NCBI GenBank assembly: GCA_025359125.1
Contig: JANYHI010000041.1
Span: forward strand, 1-64,000
Length of the DNA stretch: 64,000 bases
Direction: 5' to 3'
DNA from: Cytophagales bacterium
GTDB lineage: Bacteria > Bacteroidota > Bacteroidia > Cytophagales > Cyclobacteriaceae
Each line of letters starts with the position of its first letter. The stretch's first letter is position 1. Below are positions 1 through 11,472 of this stretch, piece after piece. Made by a program: the position numbers and the translations under genes. Under the pieces are notes generated by a model. The model did not search any database. It saw only the letters and a list, made by a program, of their open reading frames with translations, and was not told the origin of the DNA.

Positions 1-1337
<1,337 letters not shown>

Positions 1338-1342
1338 TTTTT

Positions 1343-1350
1343 TTATTTTT
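1343..1350 (+). promoter_or_regulatory. candidate -7 element TATTTTTG ahead of rmlA
   Basis: TATTTTTG matches the Bacteroidota TAnnTTTG -7 consensus and sits 18 bp before the rmlA ATG. No TTG is seen at the expected -33 spacing, so it may be a weak internal promoter of the cluster or chance in an AT-rich gap. Confidence 0.35.
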
Positions 1351-1367
1351 GCTTTTTAATTAAATAA

Positions 1368-2249
1368 ATGAAGGGAATTATTTTAGCAGGCGGTTCGGGT
1401 ACTCGATTATATCCTTTGACTAAATCGGTTTCGAAGCAAATGCTTCCGATTTACGATAAACCCATGATTTATTATCCCCTTTCTGTTTTGATGCTTGCGA
1501 ACATTCGAGAGATACTAATAATATCTACGCCACATGATCTCCCTCTTTTTAGGGATTTGTTAGGCGATGGTTCTTTATTAGGTATTAAGTTAGAATATCG
1601 CGAACAACCTTCACCAGATGGCTTAGCACAAGCCTTTTTAATTGGAGAGTCTTTTATTGGAAAAGATTCAGTGTGTCTCGTGTTGGGAGATAATATATTT
1701 TACGGCTATAATTTTTCAAGCGAATTAGAAGAGGCCAGCGAATTAAAAAATGGATCCGTAGTTTTTGGATATTATGTAAACGACCCTAATCGGTATGGGG
1801 TAGTTGAGTTTGATGAAGATGGTAGAGTTTTATCGATAGAAGAAAAACCGAAAGAGCCAAAATCGAATTACGCAGTTACAGGATTATATTTTTATGACAA
1901 CTCAGTTGTACAAAAAGCAAAGCAAATAAAACCATCACCAAGAGGAGAGCTTGAGATAACCGATTTAAATAAATTATACCTTCAAGAGGATTCATTAAAA
2001 GTGAAATTATTAGGGAGGGGTATGGCGTGGCTAGATACTGGAACGCACGAATCATTGCTGCGAGCCTCAACTTTTGTAGAGTCAATAGAAGAGCGTCAAG
2101 GATTAAAAATTGCTTGTTTGGAAGAAATTGCTTTTCGCCAAGGATATATTTCTAAAGCACAATTAGTAGAATTAGCCAAGCCACTTTTAAAAAATCAATA
2201 CGGGCAATATTTAATGAAAGTAGCAAGAGAGAAATTTTTTAAGAACTAA
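1368..2249 (+). CDS. rmlA: glucose-1-phosphate thymidylyltransferase
   Basis: Makes dTDP-glucose from glucose-1-phosphate and dTTP, the first step of the dTDP-rhamnose and related deoxysugar routes. The nucleotidyltransferase signature [11 protein letters not shown] is at residues 8-18, followed by [16 protein letters not shown]. The metal/nucleotide loop LGDNIFYG lies near residue 110, and [20 protein letters not shown] is typical. The length of 293 aa is normal. It is followed two bases later by rmlC and then rmlB. No rmlD is present in the window. Confidence 0.96.
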   Translation: MKGIILAGGSGTRLYPLTKSVSKQMLPIYDKPMIYYPLSVLMLANIREILIISTPHDLPLFRDLLGDGSLLGIKLEYREQPSPDGLAQAFLIGESFIGKDSVCLVLGDNIFYGYNFSSELEEASELKNGSVVFGYYVNDPNRYGVVEFDEDGRVLSIEEKPKEPKSNYAVTGLYFYDNSVVQKAKQIKPSPRGELEITDLNKLYLQEDSLKVKLLGRGMAWLDTGTHESLLRASTFVESIEERQGLKIACLEEIAFRQGYISKAQLVELAKPLLKNQYGQYLMKVAREKFFKN

Positions 2250-2251
2250 TT

Positions 2252-2800
2252 ATGAAGGCGATAGAGACTGGATTTGATGACCTTTTTATTTTAGAGCCGA
2301 AGGTTTTAGAGGACGATCGAGGATATTTTATGGAGGCTTATCAATATGAAGATTTGAAAAAGCAAAATATAGATATAAAGTTTATCCAAGATAATCAATC
2401 AAAATCTCGAAAAGGAGTTCTTAGAGGGCTACATTTTCAAAATGCACCTTATGCTCAAACCAAATTGATTCGGGTTCTTTCTGGACGCATATTGGATGTG
2501 GTACTAGATTTGAGAAAAGATAAGATTACGTTTGGCAAGTCTCTTACACTAGAGCTTTCTGAACAAAATAAAAAACAATTATTAGTACCGAAAGGATTTG
2601 CTCATGGTTTTTTGGTTTTAAGCAACGAGGCAGAAATATTATATAAATGTGATGTGGTCTATCACCCTGAGGCAGAGGGCGGCATTATTTTTAATGATCC
2701 ACATGTAAATATAGAATGGGGTTATCTCTCAGAAAAACTAATTCTTTCAAAGCGCGATATGAGTCATCCAACTTTAGCTAACGCGAAATTTAGTTTTTAA
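2252..2800 (+). CDS. rmlC: dTDP-4-dehydrorhamnose 3,5-epimerase
   Basis: Cupin-fold epimerase acting on dTDP-4-keto-6-deoxyglucose. The catalytic His lies in RGLHFQ (H61), with the second conserved region PKGFAHGF near residue 118 and the following Tyr near 131. The length of 182 aa is normal. The gene sits in an A-C-B order between rmlA and rmlB with 2-base gaps, so all three are presumably co-translated. Confidence 0.96.
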   Translation: MKAIETGFDDLFILEPKVLEDDRGYFMEAYQYEDLKKQNIDIKFIQDNQSKSRKGVLRGLHFQNAPYAQTKLIRVLSGRILDVVLDLRKDKITFGKSLTLELSEQNKKQLLVPKGFAHGFLVLSNEAEILYKCDVVYHPEAEGGIIFNDPHVNIEWGYLSEKLILSKRDMSHPTLANAKFSF

Positions 2801-2801
2801 T

Positions 2802-3821
2802 ATGAAAAAAATATTAGTAACAGGAGGGGCTGGATTTATTGGATCTAACTTTATTAACTATTTCTTACAAAATAGTAATGACAATATTTTGGTTAACCTT
2901 GATTTGTTAACATACGCAGGAAGTTTAGATAATTTGAAAGAGGTGGAAGGTCATCCAAGATATATTTTTGTGAAAGGCGATATTTGTGACAGAAGGTTGA
3001 TAGAAGATCTATTTGTAGAACATCACCTGACTGGGGTTATAAATTTTGCTGCAGAATCTCATGTGGATAACTCTATCGAGGGACCTGAGACTTTTATTCG
3101 CACAAATGTTTTTGGAACTTTTACATTACTTGATGTTGCCAGAAAAAATTGGATGGAATCACCATTCATTTTTAGATCTGGTTGCGAGAAGAACAGATTC
3201 CTACATATTTCAACTGATGAGGTTTATGGCTCGCTAGGTTCAGAAGGATTTTTTACCGAAGAAACACCCTATGCACCCAATAGTCCTTACTCTGCTAGTA
3301 AGGCTAGCAGCGATATGCTAGTGAGAAGTTACTTTCATACATACGGCATGAATGTAGTTACTACCAACTGCTCTAATAACTATGGCCCCAAACAGCATCA
3401 GGAAAAATTAATTCCAACTATTATTAGAAAGGCTTTAGCAGAGCAACCTATTCCTATTTATGGAGATGGAAAAAATGTGAGGGATTGGCTTTATGTAATG
3501 GATCATTGCGTGGCAATAGATATGGCTTTTTCTAAAGGTAAAGCCGGTGAAACGTATAATGTAGGAGGAAGGAACGAAAGAAATAATAATCAAATTACGG
3601 ATAGAATTTGTGAGATCCTAGATGAAAGACAACCTAGAAAAAACGGTAAATCCTATAAGGAATTAATTTCTTATGTGAAGGATAGAGCCGGCCACGATAA
3701 AAGATATGCTATTGATGCTACTAAAATTGAAAGAGAATTAAATTGGAAGGCTAAATTGAATTTTGATACGGGGATAATTGAAACAATAAATTGGTATATT
3801 GATAAGTTTGCATCAAAATAA
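2802..3821 (+). CDS. rmlB: dTDP-glucose 4,6-dehydratase
   Basis: Extended SDR that converts dTDP-glucose to dTDP-4-keto-6-deoxyglucose. The NAD-binding GGAGFIG motif is at residues 8-14. The catalytic TDE triad is at 138-140 (STDEVYGSLG), and the YxxxK pair is Y163/K167 (SPYSASKASS). NNYGPKQHQEKLIP is the family substrate-binding stretch. The length of 339 aa is normal. Because rmlD is absent here, the product could go to rhamnose through an RmlD encoded elsewhere or to another deoxysugar. Confidence 0.96.
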   Translation: MKKILVTGGAGFIGSNFINYFLQNSNDNILVNLDLLTYAGSLDNLKEVEGHPRYIFVKGDICDRRLIEDLFVEHHLTGVINFAAESHVDNSIEGPETFIRTNVFGTFTLLDVARKNWMESPFIFRSGCEKNRFLHISTDEVYGSLGSEGFFTEETPYAPNSPYSASKASSDMLVRSYFHTYGMNVVTTNCSNNYGPKQHQEKLIPTIIRKALAEQPIPIYGDGKNVRDWLYVMDHCVAIDMAFSKGKAGETYNVGGRNERNNNQITDRICEILDERQPRKNGKSYKELISYVKDRAGHDKRYAIDATKIERELNWKAKLNFDTGIIETINWYIDKFASK

Positions 3822-3825
3822 ATAA

Positions 3826-4938
3826 ATGAAAAAAGCATTAATAACAGGAATCACAGGACAAGATGGCGCATACCTAGCTGAGTTACTTTTATCTAAAGGA
3901 TATGAAGTACACGGATTGAAGCGCAGAACTTCGCTCTTTAACACAGATCGAATCGATCACCTATACCAAGATCCGCACGAGGATAAAATTAATTTGAAAT
4001 TACATTATGGAGACTTAACAGATTCTGTTAATGTAATTCGCATCATACAAGAAGTGCAACCCGATGAAATCTATAATTTAGGGGCAATGTCGCACGTGAA
4101 AGTTAGCTTCGATATGCCTGAGTATACTGCCAACGCAGATGGGATTGGTGCGCTGCGTATATTAGAGGCTATTCGGATTTTAGGGCTTTCAAAAACAACA
4201 AAATTCTATCAAGCGTCTACCTCTGAATTATATGGTTTGGTACAGGCTGTGCCGCAGAGTGAGACTACTCCGTTTTACCCACGCTCACCGTATGCAGTGG
4301 CAAAACTGTATAGTTATTGGATTACTGTAAATTATCGCGAGGCGTATGATTTATTTGCTTGTAATGGAATTCTATTTAATCATGAGTCACCTTTACGAGG
4401 CGAAACATTTGTAACGCGAAAAATTACCAGAGCAGCTTGCCGGATAGCATTGGGACTTCAAAAAACTTTTTTTATGGGCAATATCGATGCCCAAAGGGAT
4501 TGGGGGCATGCAAAAGACTACGTTCAGGCTATGTGGCTAATGCTCCAACATCATAAGGCTGATGATTTCGTTATTGCTACAGGGGTAACTACTACAGTAA
4601 GAGAATTTATCCGAAAGGTCTTTTTAAACCTAGGTATTGTTATTGAATTTAAGGGAACAGGAATCGAAGAAATTGGATTTATAACTAGGGTGATGAATCC
4701 TGAGAGAAAAGCTAAGGTAGGTGATGTAGTAATGAAAATTGACTCTAAATATTTTAGGCCAACAGAAGTTGAATTATTAATTGGTGACCCAACTAAAGCC
4801 AAAAGAGATTTAAAATGGGAATTGAAATATGATCTCGATGGATTAGTTGATGATATGGTTAAAAGTGATCTACAGTTATTTCAACGTGATGCATATCTGA
4901 AAGACGGTGGCCATAAAATTTTCCAACACAACGAATAA
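3826..4938 (+). CDS. gmd: GDP-mannose 4,6-dehydratase
   Basis: Makes GDP-4-keto-6-deoxymannose, precursor of GDP-fucose. The Gmd-type [11 protein letters not shown] nucleotide motif is at residues 7-17, followed by [18 protein letters not shown], the Arg-rich segment used in NADP binding and tetramer contact. Catalytic residues T132, E134, Y156 and K160 are all present ([19 protein letters not shown]). The length of 370 aa is normal. The last base of its stop codon is the first base of the fcl ATG, and fcl is the next enzyme of the pathway. Confidence 0.96.
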   Translation: MKKALITGITGQDGAYLAELLLSKGYEVHGLKRRTSLFNTDRIDHLYQDPHEDKINLKLHYGDLTDSVNVIRIIQEVQPDEIYNLGAMSHVKVSFDMPEYTANADGIGALRILEAIRILGLSKTTKFYQASTSELYGLVQAVPQSETTPFYPRSPYAVAKLYSYWITVNYREAYDLFACNGILFNHESPLRGETFVTRKITRAACRIALGLQKTFFMGNIDAQRDWGHAKDYVQAMWLMLQHHKADDFVIATGVTTTVREFIRKVFLNLGIVIEFKGTGIEEIGFITRVMNPERKAKVGDVVMKIDSKYFRPTEVELLIGDPTKAKRDLKWELKYDLDGLVDDMVKSDLQLFQRDAYLKDGGHKIFQHNE

Positions 4939-5858
4939 TGGAAAGAGAGGCTAAGATTTACATTGCTGGGCACAATGGCATGGTAGGTTCTGCCATTGTG
5001 AGAAAACTAGAAGCAGATGGATATCGAAATTTGGTTGTTCGAAATTCTCCACAACTTGATCTACGAGACCAAGGGTCAGTCGAAAAATTCTTTGTAGCCG
5101 AAAAGCCTGACTATGTTTTTTTGGCTGCCGCCAAAGTGGGTGGCATCATGGCCAATAACACTTATCGTGCAGATTTTTTATATGATAACTTGATGATTGA
5201 AAGCAATGTAATACATCAGAGCTATGTTCATAAGGTGAGGAAACTTCTATTTTTGGGTTCATCGTGTATTTACCCCAAATTGGCTCCTCAGCCATTGAAA
5301 GAGGAATCATTGCTTTCAAGTTTTTTAGAAGAAACTAACGAGCCTTATGCAATTGCAAAAATTGCTGGAATTAAGCTTTGTGAGAATTATAGAAGACAAT
5401 ATGGTTGCGATTTCATTAGCGCAATGCCTACGAACTTATACGGCCCCAATGATAATTATGATTTAAAAAATTCTCATGTGATCCCTGCGCTAATTAGAAA
5501 ATTTCATGAAGGCAAAATAAATAATCGTCCCGTTGTTCAAGTATGGGGTTCTGGTACTCCTCTAAGAGAATTTTTACATGTAGACGATGTAGCTAGCGCG
5601 TGTTTATTCTTAATGAACAACTATTCAGATCTTCAATTTGTGAATGTGGGTAGCGGGGTGGAGTTAACCATTAGAGAATTAGCGATGCTTATTAAAGAGA
5701 TAACGGGCTTTGAAGGCGAAATAGAATTTGATACTAGCAAACCCGATGGAACACGAAGAAAATTAATGGATGTATCAAAACTTAATTCTATGGGTTGGCG
5801 CCCGATTATTCAACTGAAGGAAGGACTTTCCGATATTATATCTAAAAAGGTTTTTTAA
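4938..5858 (+). CDS. fcl: GDP-L-fucose synthase
   Basis: NADPH-dependent 3,5-epimerase/4-reductase that finishes GDP-L-fucose. The family nucleotide motif GHNGMVG is at residues 11-17. The catalytic Ser region GSSCIYPK is near 107-114, and YAIAKIAG gives Y137/K141. [13 protein letters not shown] and the [12 protein letters not shown] substrate loop are diagnostic. The length of 306 aa is normal. It overlaps gmd by one base, so Gmd and Fcl are expected to be made together. Confidence 0.96.
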   Translation: MEREAKIYIAGHNGMVGSAIVRKLEADGYRNLVVRNSPQLDLRDQGSVEKFFVAEKPDYVFLAAAKVGGIMANNTYRADFLYDNLMIESNVIHQSYVHKVRKLLFLGSSCIYPKLAPQPLKEESLLSSFLEETNEPYAIAKIAGIKLCENYRRQYGCDFISAMPTNLYGPNDNYDLKNSHVIPALIRKFHEGKINNRPVVQVWGSGTPLREFLHVDDVASACLFLMNNYSDLQFVNVGSGVELTIRELAMLIKEITGFEGEIEFDTSKPDGTRRKLMDVSKLNSMGWRPIIQLKEGLSDIISKKVF

Positions 5859-5910
5859 AAAATTATTTTCACTAATTTTTATTACCGAGGCTGCCTACCT
5901 TATTAAGGAT

Positions 5911-7233
5911 ATGATAAAAAAAATTGCCTTACTATTTATCATTACAGGGGCGGGGCATGGCTTTTCTATTCTTGCATTGAAATTTATTGCAGAGCGAGGT
6001 TCGGCAACTCAGGTGGCCGATATTGGTGAGGTGGAATCTCTTATTCAGTTTATGATTGGACTTATTGGCTTTGGTATGCAAACTGATGCCATTAGAAATA
6101 TAGCACTAGATCATGACTGGAAGAAGAAACTGAAAAGTTCACAAACTGCAAGAATTACCTTGTCTATAGTGTTAATATTTTTATCGCTTTTTTCTTATTC
6201 GAATGGAATGTATTTATGTTTTCTTATAGCTCCACTATTGGCATCGAATTGCGACTATGCGCTGTATGCTCGTGGCTTTTCAATAACAGGCTCAGTAGTT
6301 GCATTTTCTCGGGTTTTTGTTCCGCTAATCGTAGGTATTCTATTTGTTTATTATTGGCCTGAGTACATTTTTATATCATACCTCACTTCAACGGTAATTA
6401 TTTATTTGATTACTACTATTTTTATTTCGCTCTATTTAAAAATACCGTTGATCAATGCCCCGGCACTGGATTCACTAAAATTATATTGGCAAACCCTGCC
6501 ACTAGGAATTATAACGCTTTGTTATTTTTTCTTTGGGTTAGGGCTCCAGCTATTCGCACAATTATTCTTTAGTAAAGAAGAATTAGTTTTGTCATTTTTA
6601 GGGCTCAAATTTTACCTGATTTATAGAGGTGCTTTGCGCGTAATGCTGCAGGCTTTTATAAGCCGCATGACAGATTCAAAGGTTTGTTTAAGCATCGATC
6701 AGATTTCAATTATTATGGGGCTTTCATTTTTGGGTTCAGTTGCGATATTTCCTGATACTTTCATTTCATTTTTTTTTGGCGATCAATATAAAGAGCAACA
6801 ATCCTTTTTTATATTCTTAGCTTTATCTGCTTTGGTTTTTAGTATTTGTGTAAGTCTATGGACGAGTGCCCTCTTGGAAAGGAAAGATCTTATTTTTATG
6901 AAAATTGCTATTGCCGCAGTGTGCGTTTCAATTGTTCTATTAGTTGTTATGAATCAGTTTTCAAAAGAAATTGATGTGATCACTATTTCTTTATTAGCTG
7001 GAGAGGTTTTCTTTACACTTGCTATAAGTTTAGCGTTTTTTAATTGGTCTGCAATTAAGAGCCGAATTTCATTTTTGCTGGTGTGTTCCTTAGCTCTTGG
7101 AATCCCTTTTGCTGCAAGAATAATTTTTAATGAAAGTTTAGTAACCTATTTAATAAGTTTTGCAGTAATGGGATTATTAATTCTCTCGCTTTCCTACAAA
7201 AAATTTGTGCTTCCTCTACAAACGATGAATTAG
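5911..7233 (+). CDS. polysaccharide flippase-like (Wzx/MATE-type) membrane protein
   Basis: A 440-residue, very hydrophobic protein with roughly 12 membrane spans. The N-terminus (ITGAGHGFSILALKFIAER, then a glycine-rich span) and the overall span layout resemble Wzx-type lipid-linked oligosaccharide flippases. I see no diagnostic motif. Its position directly after the sugar-nucleotide genes and before a Wzy/ligase-like gene supports export of an undecaprenyl-linked repeat unit across the inner membrane. Base composition is visibly more AT-rich than in flanking housekeeping genes, as is common for O-antigen genes. Confidence 0.65.
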   Translation: MIKKIALLFIITGAGHGFSILALKFIAERGSATQVADIGEVESLIQFMIGLIGFGMQTDAIRNIALDHDWKKKLKSSQTARITLSIVLIFLSLFSYSNGMYLCFLIAPLLASNCDYALYARGFSITGSVVAFSRVFVPLIVGILFVYYWPEYIFISYLTSTVIIYLITTIFISLYLKIPLINAPALDSLKLYWQTLPLGIITLCYFFFGLGLQLFAQLFFSKEELVLSFLGLKFYLIYRGALRVMLQAFISRMTDSKVCLSIDQISIIMGLSFLGSVAIFPDTFISFFFGDQYKEQQSFFIFLALSALVFSICVSLWTSALLERKDLIFMKIAIAAVCVSIVLLVVMNQFSKEIDVITISLLAGEVFFTLAISLAFFNWSAIKSRISFLLVCSLALGIPFAARIIFNESLVTYLISFAVMGLLILSLSYKKFVLPLQTMN

Positions 7234-7250
7234 GTATTAGATTTAAATAA

Positions 7251-8516
7251 ATGAGTACACAATTAAGACTTTTTGCCATTAGTTCTAACCTAGAAAAAAG
7301 TGTCTTTTTAGTTTTATCAATTGCCCTAGCTTTTTCTATACCATTTAAGGCTATTTACAATTCGATATTGTGTATTGCATTACTGATATTTTGGATCTTT
7401 TTTATGCGAAAGAGTTTTGATTACCCTCGTTTAAAAATGGTTTTAGGTATTTCAATCTTGTTTTGGGTTGCACTGATAGGAATGTTTTATACTAAGAATT
7501 TTGAAGAAGGTTTATTTAGACTCCAGCAGAAATCTTTATTGCTTTTACTGCCTGCAATTTTTATTACTATTTCTGTCGATTGGCAGAAAGAATTTAAATG
7601 GATTGTGTCATTTTTTATTTTAGGAGTTTTAATGGCCTGCATTGTCTGCCTGATTAATGCCAGCGTCCATTTAATTCTTTATAACGGGTCTGAAAAATTC
7701 TTCTCCCATGATTTAACGAGCTTCATTGATTTGTATCCATATATTATGTCAACACTTTGCCTGGCCGCAATTCTTTGCTTGGTTGAGGTTGGCTTAGGAA
7801 AATTGGAGGTTTACTGGTTCAATAATTCTCGATTGTTTTTAATTATTCTGATTTTATTCCTTTCCTTATTTATTTTTTTACTCAGTGTTAAACAAATTAT
7901 TATTGCTTGGCTTGGGTTCATTATTTTTTATTCAGTACGAATGAATCGCAATAAAATTATTGCGATTGTGATGGTTGCATTTGGTTTTTTAATAGCGGGT
8001 ACTTCGATTAGTTTTATTCCAACACTAAAAGCTAAGCTGGATGAGATTGTTGCGGGCAAAGACAATACCATTCCACTGGATCAAGATGCGTCACTTGAGA
8101 GAGGATGGAACGGAATCGCAATGCGAAAAGCTGTTTGGACATGTTCAATTGATGCAATTAATCAAAACCCTTGGATTGGTGTAGGTACAGGTGATGGGCA
8201 GGATGCTCTGCAGATAGCATATGAGAATAGGCAATTCTATTTTGCTTCTCGTTTCAATAGATTTAATACTCACAACCAATATCTTCAAGTAATTGTTAAT
8301 TACGGTTTTCTTGGTTTTTTTTTATGGTTATCTTCCCTTTTTTATTTACTTAAGATAAGTAGATCGAATGGGTTGGCGATCGCTCTGATTTTTACCTTAG
8401 TGTTTGCCATGCTTACCGAGTCTATGCTTGAAACAAATAAAGGTGTTCTACTAATGGCATTTTTACTTTCTTTTTTTTCTGTTCACACGGGCATAATTTC
8501 AAGAATTGAAAAATAG
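7251..8516 (+). CDS. O-antigen ligase/polymerase-like (Wzy/WaaL) membrane protein
   Basis: 421-residue polytopic membrane protein with about 10-12 spans and one large extracytoplasmic loop. That loop carries the Wzy_C-type signature NPWIGVGTGDGQDAL followed by NTHNQYLQVIVNYGFLGF, in which the HNxYLQ histidine is conserved in ligases and polymerases. Sequence alone cannot separate a Wzy polymerase from a WaaL ligase. A second member of the same superfamily lies about 4 kb downstream on the opposite strand, so the two may divide these roles. Confidence 0.75.
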   Translation: MSTQLRLFAISSNLEKSVFLVLSIALAFSIPFKAIYNSILCIALLIFWIFFMRKSFDYPRLKMVLGISILFWVALIGMFYTKNFEEGLFRLQQKSLLLLLPAIFITISVDWQKEFKWIVSFFILGVLMACIVCLINASVHLILYNGSEKFFSHDLTSFIDLYPYIMSTLCLAAILCLVEVGLGKLEVYWFNNSRLFLIILILFLSLFIFLLSVKQIIIAWLGFIIFYSVRMNRNKIIAIVMVAFGFLIAGTSISFIPTLKAKLDEIVAGKDNTIPLDQDASLERGWNGIAMRKAVWTCSIDAINQNPWIGVGTGDGQDALQIAYENRQFYFASRFNRFNTHNQYLQVIVNYGFLGFFLWLSSLFYLLKISRSNGLAIALIFTLVFAMLTESMLETNKGVLLMAFLLSFFSVHTGIISRIEK

Positions 8517-8518
8517 AG

Positions 8519-9304
8519 ATGCCAGCTTTAAAAAAAATTACTGATCCTAAATTAACAATTCGTAAAAGAGTTGTAAGCCTTGATGTGAGTGTGATCGGAT
8601 ATCAACAAGCAATAGATAAGGTAATTGAATTAGGTAAAGCACACATATCATCTTACGCATGTTTTTTAAATGTGCACATGACTATTGAGGCAAAGAATTC
8701 GCCTGAGTTTCAAGAAATGGTTAATAAAGCCACCTTTACTTTTGCAGATGGAATGCCGTTGGTATTTGCTTTGCGAATTTTATATGGCATTAGGCAAGAT
8801 AGAATTGCGGGCATGGATTTTATGCGAGATATTTTGCAAGCGGGCAACAAAGAACAAATTTCAATTTTCTTGCTTGGATCAACCCCTGATGTTTTAAATG
8901 GACTGAAAAGCTATTTGAATACAAATTTTCCAAATATAAAATTAGCGGGAAGTTTATCTCCTCCATTTAGAAAATTAACAGAGCAAGAAAATACCGACAT
9001 GGTTGATGAAATTAACTCCTCAAAAGCCAATCTTGTTTTTGTAGGATTAGGTTGCCCAAAACAAGAAACTTGGATGGCAAAAAATAGCTCTACAATTACG
9101 GCTACTTTGTTAGGTGTAGGTGGAGCCTTTGAAATTTACGCAGGTAGGGCAAAGCGGTCGCCCTACTGGATGCAAAGAACGGGATTGGAATGGCTTTATA
9201 GACTTGGGCAAGAGCCAAGGCGACTATTTAAAAGATACACAATAACAAATACTAGATTTATATATTTATTGGCGAAAGATTTTTTTCTACAACTCAAAGC
9301 TTAA
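8519..9304 (+). CDS. WecG/TagA/CpsF-family glycosyltransferase
   Basis: GT26-family transferase, of the kind that adds an N-acetylmannosamine(uronic) residue to an undecaprenyl-linked acceptor. The ADGMPLVFALR motif (about residues 75-85) contains the conserved Asp of TagA/WecG enzymes. VGLGCPKQETWMAKN and GVGGAFEIYAGRAKRSP are the typical C-terminal blocks. The length of 261 aa is normal. An uronic-acid acceptor or donor would fit the WlbA/WlbB-type genes at the start of the cluster; the actual sugar is inference. Confidence 0.88.
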   Translation: MPALKKITDPKLTIRKRVVSLDVSVIGYQQAIDKVIELGKAHISSYACFLNVHMTIEAKNSPEFQEMVNKATFTFADGMPLVFALRILYGIRQDRIAGMDFMRDILQAGNKEQISIFLLGSTPDVLNGLKSYLNTNFPNIKLAGSLSPPFRKLTEQENTDMVDEINSSKANLVFVGLGCPKQETWMAKNSSTITATLLGVGGAFEIYAGRAKRSPYWMQRTGLEWLYRLGQEPRRLFKRYTITNTRFIYLLAKDFFLQLKA

Positions 9305-9311
9305 GCACGCC

Positions 9312-10406
9312 ATGAAAATAATATATGACTACCAAACATTTACGTTGCAATCTTACGGAGGTATTTCACGCTATTTTATTAGACTAGCTGAGGAGCTAAA
9401 AGCAAAAGGGAACGATGTAAATATATTTGCTCCCTACCATTGCAATCAGTTACTAACCGAATTGCCAGAGGCTATGGTTAAAGGCGTTAAGATAAGTTCA
9501 GAATTTTCGAAACCATCGGCTTTGATGATGTTACTAGCGAATCACCTAATATCTCGAAAGGCAATAAAAAAATGGAGGCCAGACATTTTTCATGAAACAT
9601 ATTTTTCGTTGAGATCAAACGCACCTATTGGTTGCCCAACGGTTGTAACGGTTTACGACATGATTCATGAAAAATTTCCTAAGTACTTCAGTAGATTTGA
9701 CCCTACAGGTAATTGGAAAGAAAAGGCTGTTAATCGTGCTACTCACATAATCTGTATTTCTGAAAGCACTAAAAGGGATTTACTAGAACTGTTTCCCCAT
9801 CTTGACAATAAGGTATCGGTAGTCCATCTAGGATTTAGCACTTCTCAAGTTATAGAAGAGATAGAGAATGGCCAACGACCCTACTTATTATATGTTGGTA
9901 CACGCAACGGGCATAAGAATTTTTTAACTTTATTAAATGCCTTTGCGTCTTCACAAAAACTTCGCGCTGAATTTAATTTGATTGCTTTTGGAGGCGGAGC
10001 TTTTACAACTTCGGAAATTTGGTTAATAAATGGTTTGGGTTTAAAAGAAACTCAAATCACGCAAGTAGGAGGTAATGATGAAATTTTAGCCGGGTATTAT
10101 AAAAATGCATCAGCATTTATTTATCCATCTATATACGAGGGCTTTGGATTGCCGCCACTTGAGGCAATGGCACAAAATTGTCCAGTTGTTAGCAGTAACA
10201 CCAGCTCTATGCCCGAGGTGATCGGAGATGCTGGTGAATTCTTTGACCCAAACTCTATCGATGAAATGAGAGAAGCAATTGAAAGCGTTGTATTTTCATC
10301 ATTGCGATCACGAGAATTAATTGAACTTGGCAAGAAAAGGCTTGAGATGTTTACATGGCAGAATTGTGCAAATCATACGTTGAACATATATAATAAGCTA
10401 ATTTAG
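9312..10406 (+). CDS. glycosyltransferase family 4
   Basis: GT-B fold retaining glycosyltransferase of 364 aa. The N-terminal domain shows the glycine-rich acceptor loop (YGGISRYFIRLAEEL). The C-terminal donor domain has the EX7E motif in YEGFGLPPLEAMAQ, followed by CPVVSSNTSSMPEVIGDAG. This form is common in Bacteroidota capsule and O-antigen clusters, often annotated as mannosyltransferase-like. Donor and acceptor cannot be read from the sequence. It begins 7 bases after the WecG-type gene. Confidence 0.88.
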   Translation: MKIIYDYQTFTLQSYGGISRYFIRLAEELKAKGNDVNIFAPYHCNQLLTELPEAMVKGVKISSEFSKPSALMMLLANHLISRKAIKKWRPDIFHETYFSLRSNAPIGCPTVVTVYDMIHEKFPKYFSRFDPTGNWKEKAVNRATHIICISESTKRDLLELFPHLDNKVSVVHLGFSTSQVIEEIENGQRPYLLYVGTRNGHKNFLTLLNAFASSQKLRAEFNLIAFGGGAFTTSEIWLINGLGLKETQITQVGGNDEILAGYYKNASAFIYPSIYEGFGLPPLEAMAQNCPVVSSNTSSMPEVIGDAGEFFDPNSIDEMREAIESVVFSSLRSRELIELGKKRLEMFTWQNCANHTLNIYNKLI

Positions 10407-10468
10407 ATTGCAAGCCATTTATCATTACTTTATTTATTTCAAGCTTCTTAAAAAAATAATAGCAACTA

Positions 10469-11428
10469 ATGAAAGCAAGAGCATTTATATGTGGAGTCAG
10501 CGGGCAAGACGGCAGCTATCTTGCTAAATTTCTCTTGGAAAAAGGATACGATGTTTGGGGATCATCCAGAGACGTGCAGGGCCGTACACTAAGTAACTTA
10601 ATAACTCTTAAGATTGAAGCCAAGGTAAATCTTTTGTCAATGGTGCCAGAAGACTTTCGAAGCGTATTGGTTGCTCTAAGAAAAGCCAAACCCACGGAAA
10701 TTTATTATTTGGCTGGGCAATCTTCGGTCGGGCTTTCTTTTGATCAGCCAGCAGAAACCATTCAAAGTTTTGTCTTAGGTACACTTAATGTTCTAGAGGC
10801 GTGTAGGCTTCTGGATTATCCTGTGAGGCTTTATCATGCAGGATCAAGTGAGTGTTTCGGAGATGTGAATGGGTACCCAGCAAATGAGAAGACCCCTTTT
10901 CATCCTAAAAGCCCGTACGCAGTTGCGAAGGCATCAGCCTATTGGTTAATAGATAATTATAGAGATGCATATTCATTATACGCTTGTACTGGTATTTTAT
11001 TTAACCACGAGTCTCCCCTTAGACCCACCCGATTTGTTACTCAGAAAATAATTTCAGCTGCAGGAAGAATTGCAGGTGGTTCCAAAGAAAAATTAAAATT
11101 AGGAAGACTTGATATTGCTCGGGATTGGGGTTGGTCGCCTGAATACGTTGAAGCAATGTGGCTAATGTTGCAGCAAGATAAGCCAGATGATTTTGTGGTT
11201 GCTACTGGACAAACGAATACGCTTGAAAACTTTGTTTCAGAGGCTTTTCTATATCACGATCTTAATTGGAAAGACTATGTTACTCAGGATGTAGAATTTT
11301 TTAGACCCTCTGAGATACTGATTAGTCGAGCCGACCCTAGTAAAGCGGAGAGAATATTAGGTTGGAAAGCAAAGATCTTGATGAAAGAAGTGGTAGCAAA
11401 GATGACTATTGGAGCCCATCTTACGTGA
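10469..11428 (+). CDS. second GDP-mannose 4,6-dehydratase-like SDR
   Basis: Extended SDR related to Gmd. It has CGVSGQDGSYL (residues 8-18), the catalytic SSE at 126-128, Y150/K154 in SPYAVAKASAYW, and [16 protein letters not shown]. At 319 aa it is about 50 residues shorter than the true gmd at 3826. It lacks the Arg-rich RRTSLFNT segment, which reads SSRDVQGRTLSNL here. It may act on a different GDP- or UDP-sugar, or be a 4-reductase (RMD-like). It is the last plus-strand gene before two minus-strand genes. Confidence 0.75.
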   Translation: MKARAFICGVSGQDGSYLAKFLLEKGYDVWGSSRDVQGRTLSNLITLKIEAKVNLLSMVPEDFRSVLVALRKAKPTEIYYLAGQSSVGLSFDQPAETIQSFVLGTLNVLEACRLLDYPVRLYHAGSSECFGDVNGYPANEKTPFHPKSPYAVAKASAYWLIDNYRDAYSLYACTGILFNHESPLRPTRFVTQKIISAAGRIAGGSKEKLKLGRLDIARDWGWSPEYVEAMWLMLQQDKPDDFVVATGQTNTLENFVSEAFLYHDLNWKDYVTQDVEFFRPSEILISRADPSKAERILGWKAKILMKEVVAKMTIGAHLT

Positions 11429-11472
11429 ATCTAGACATTGGATATTTTTCCATATTTATATATTCAAAACAA

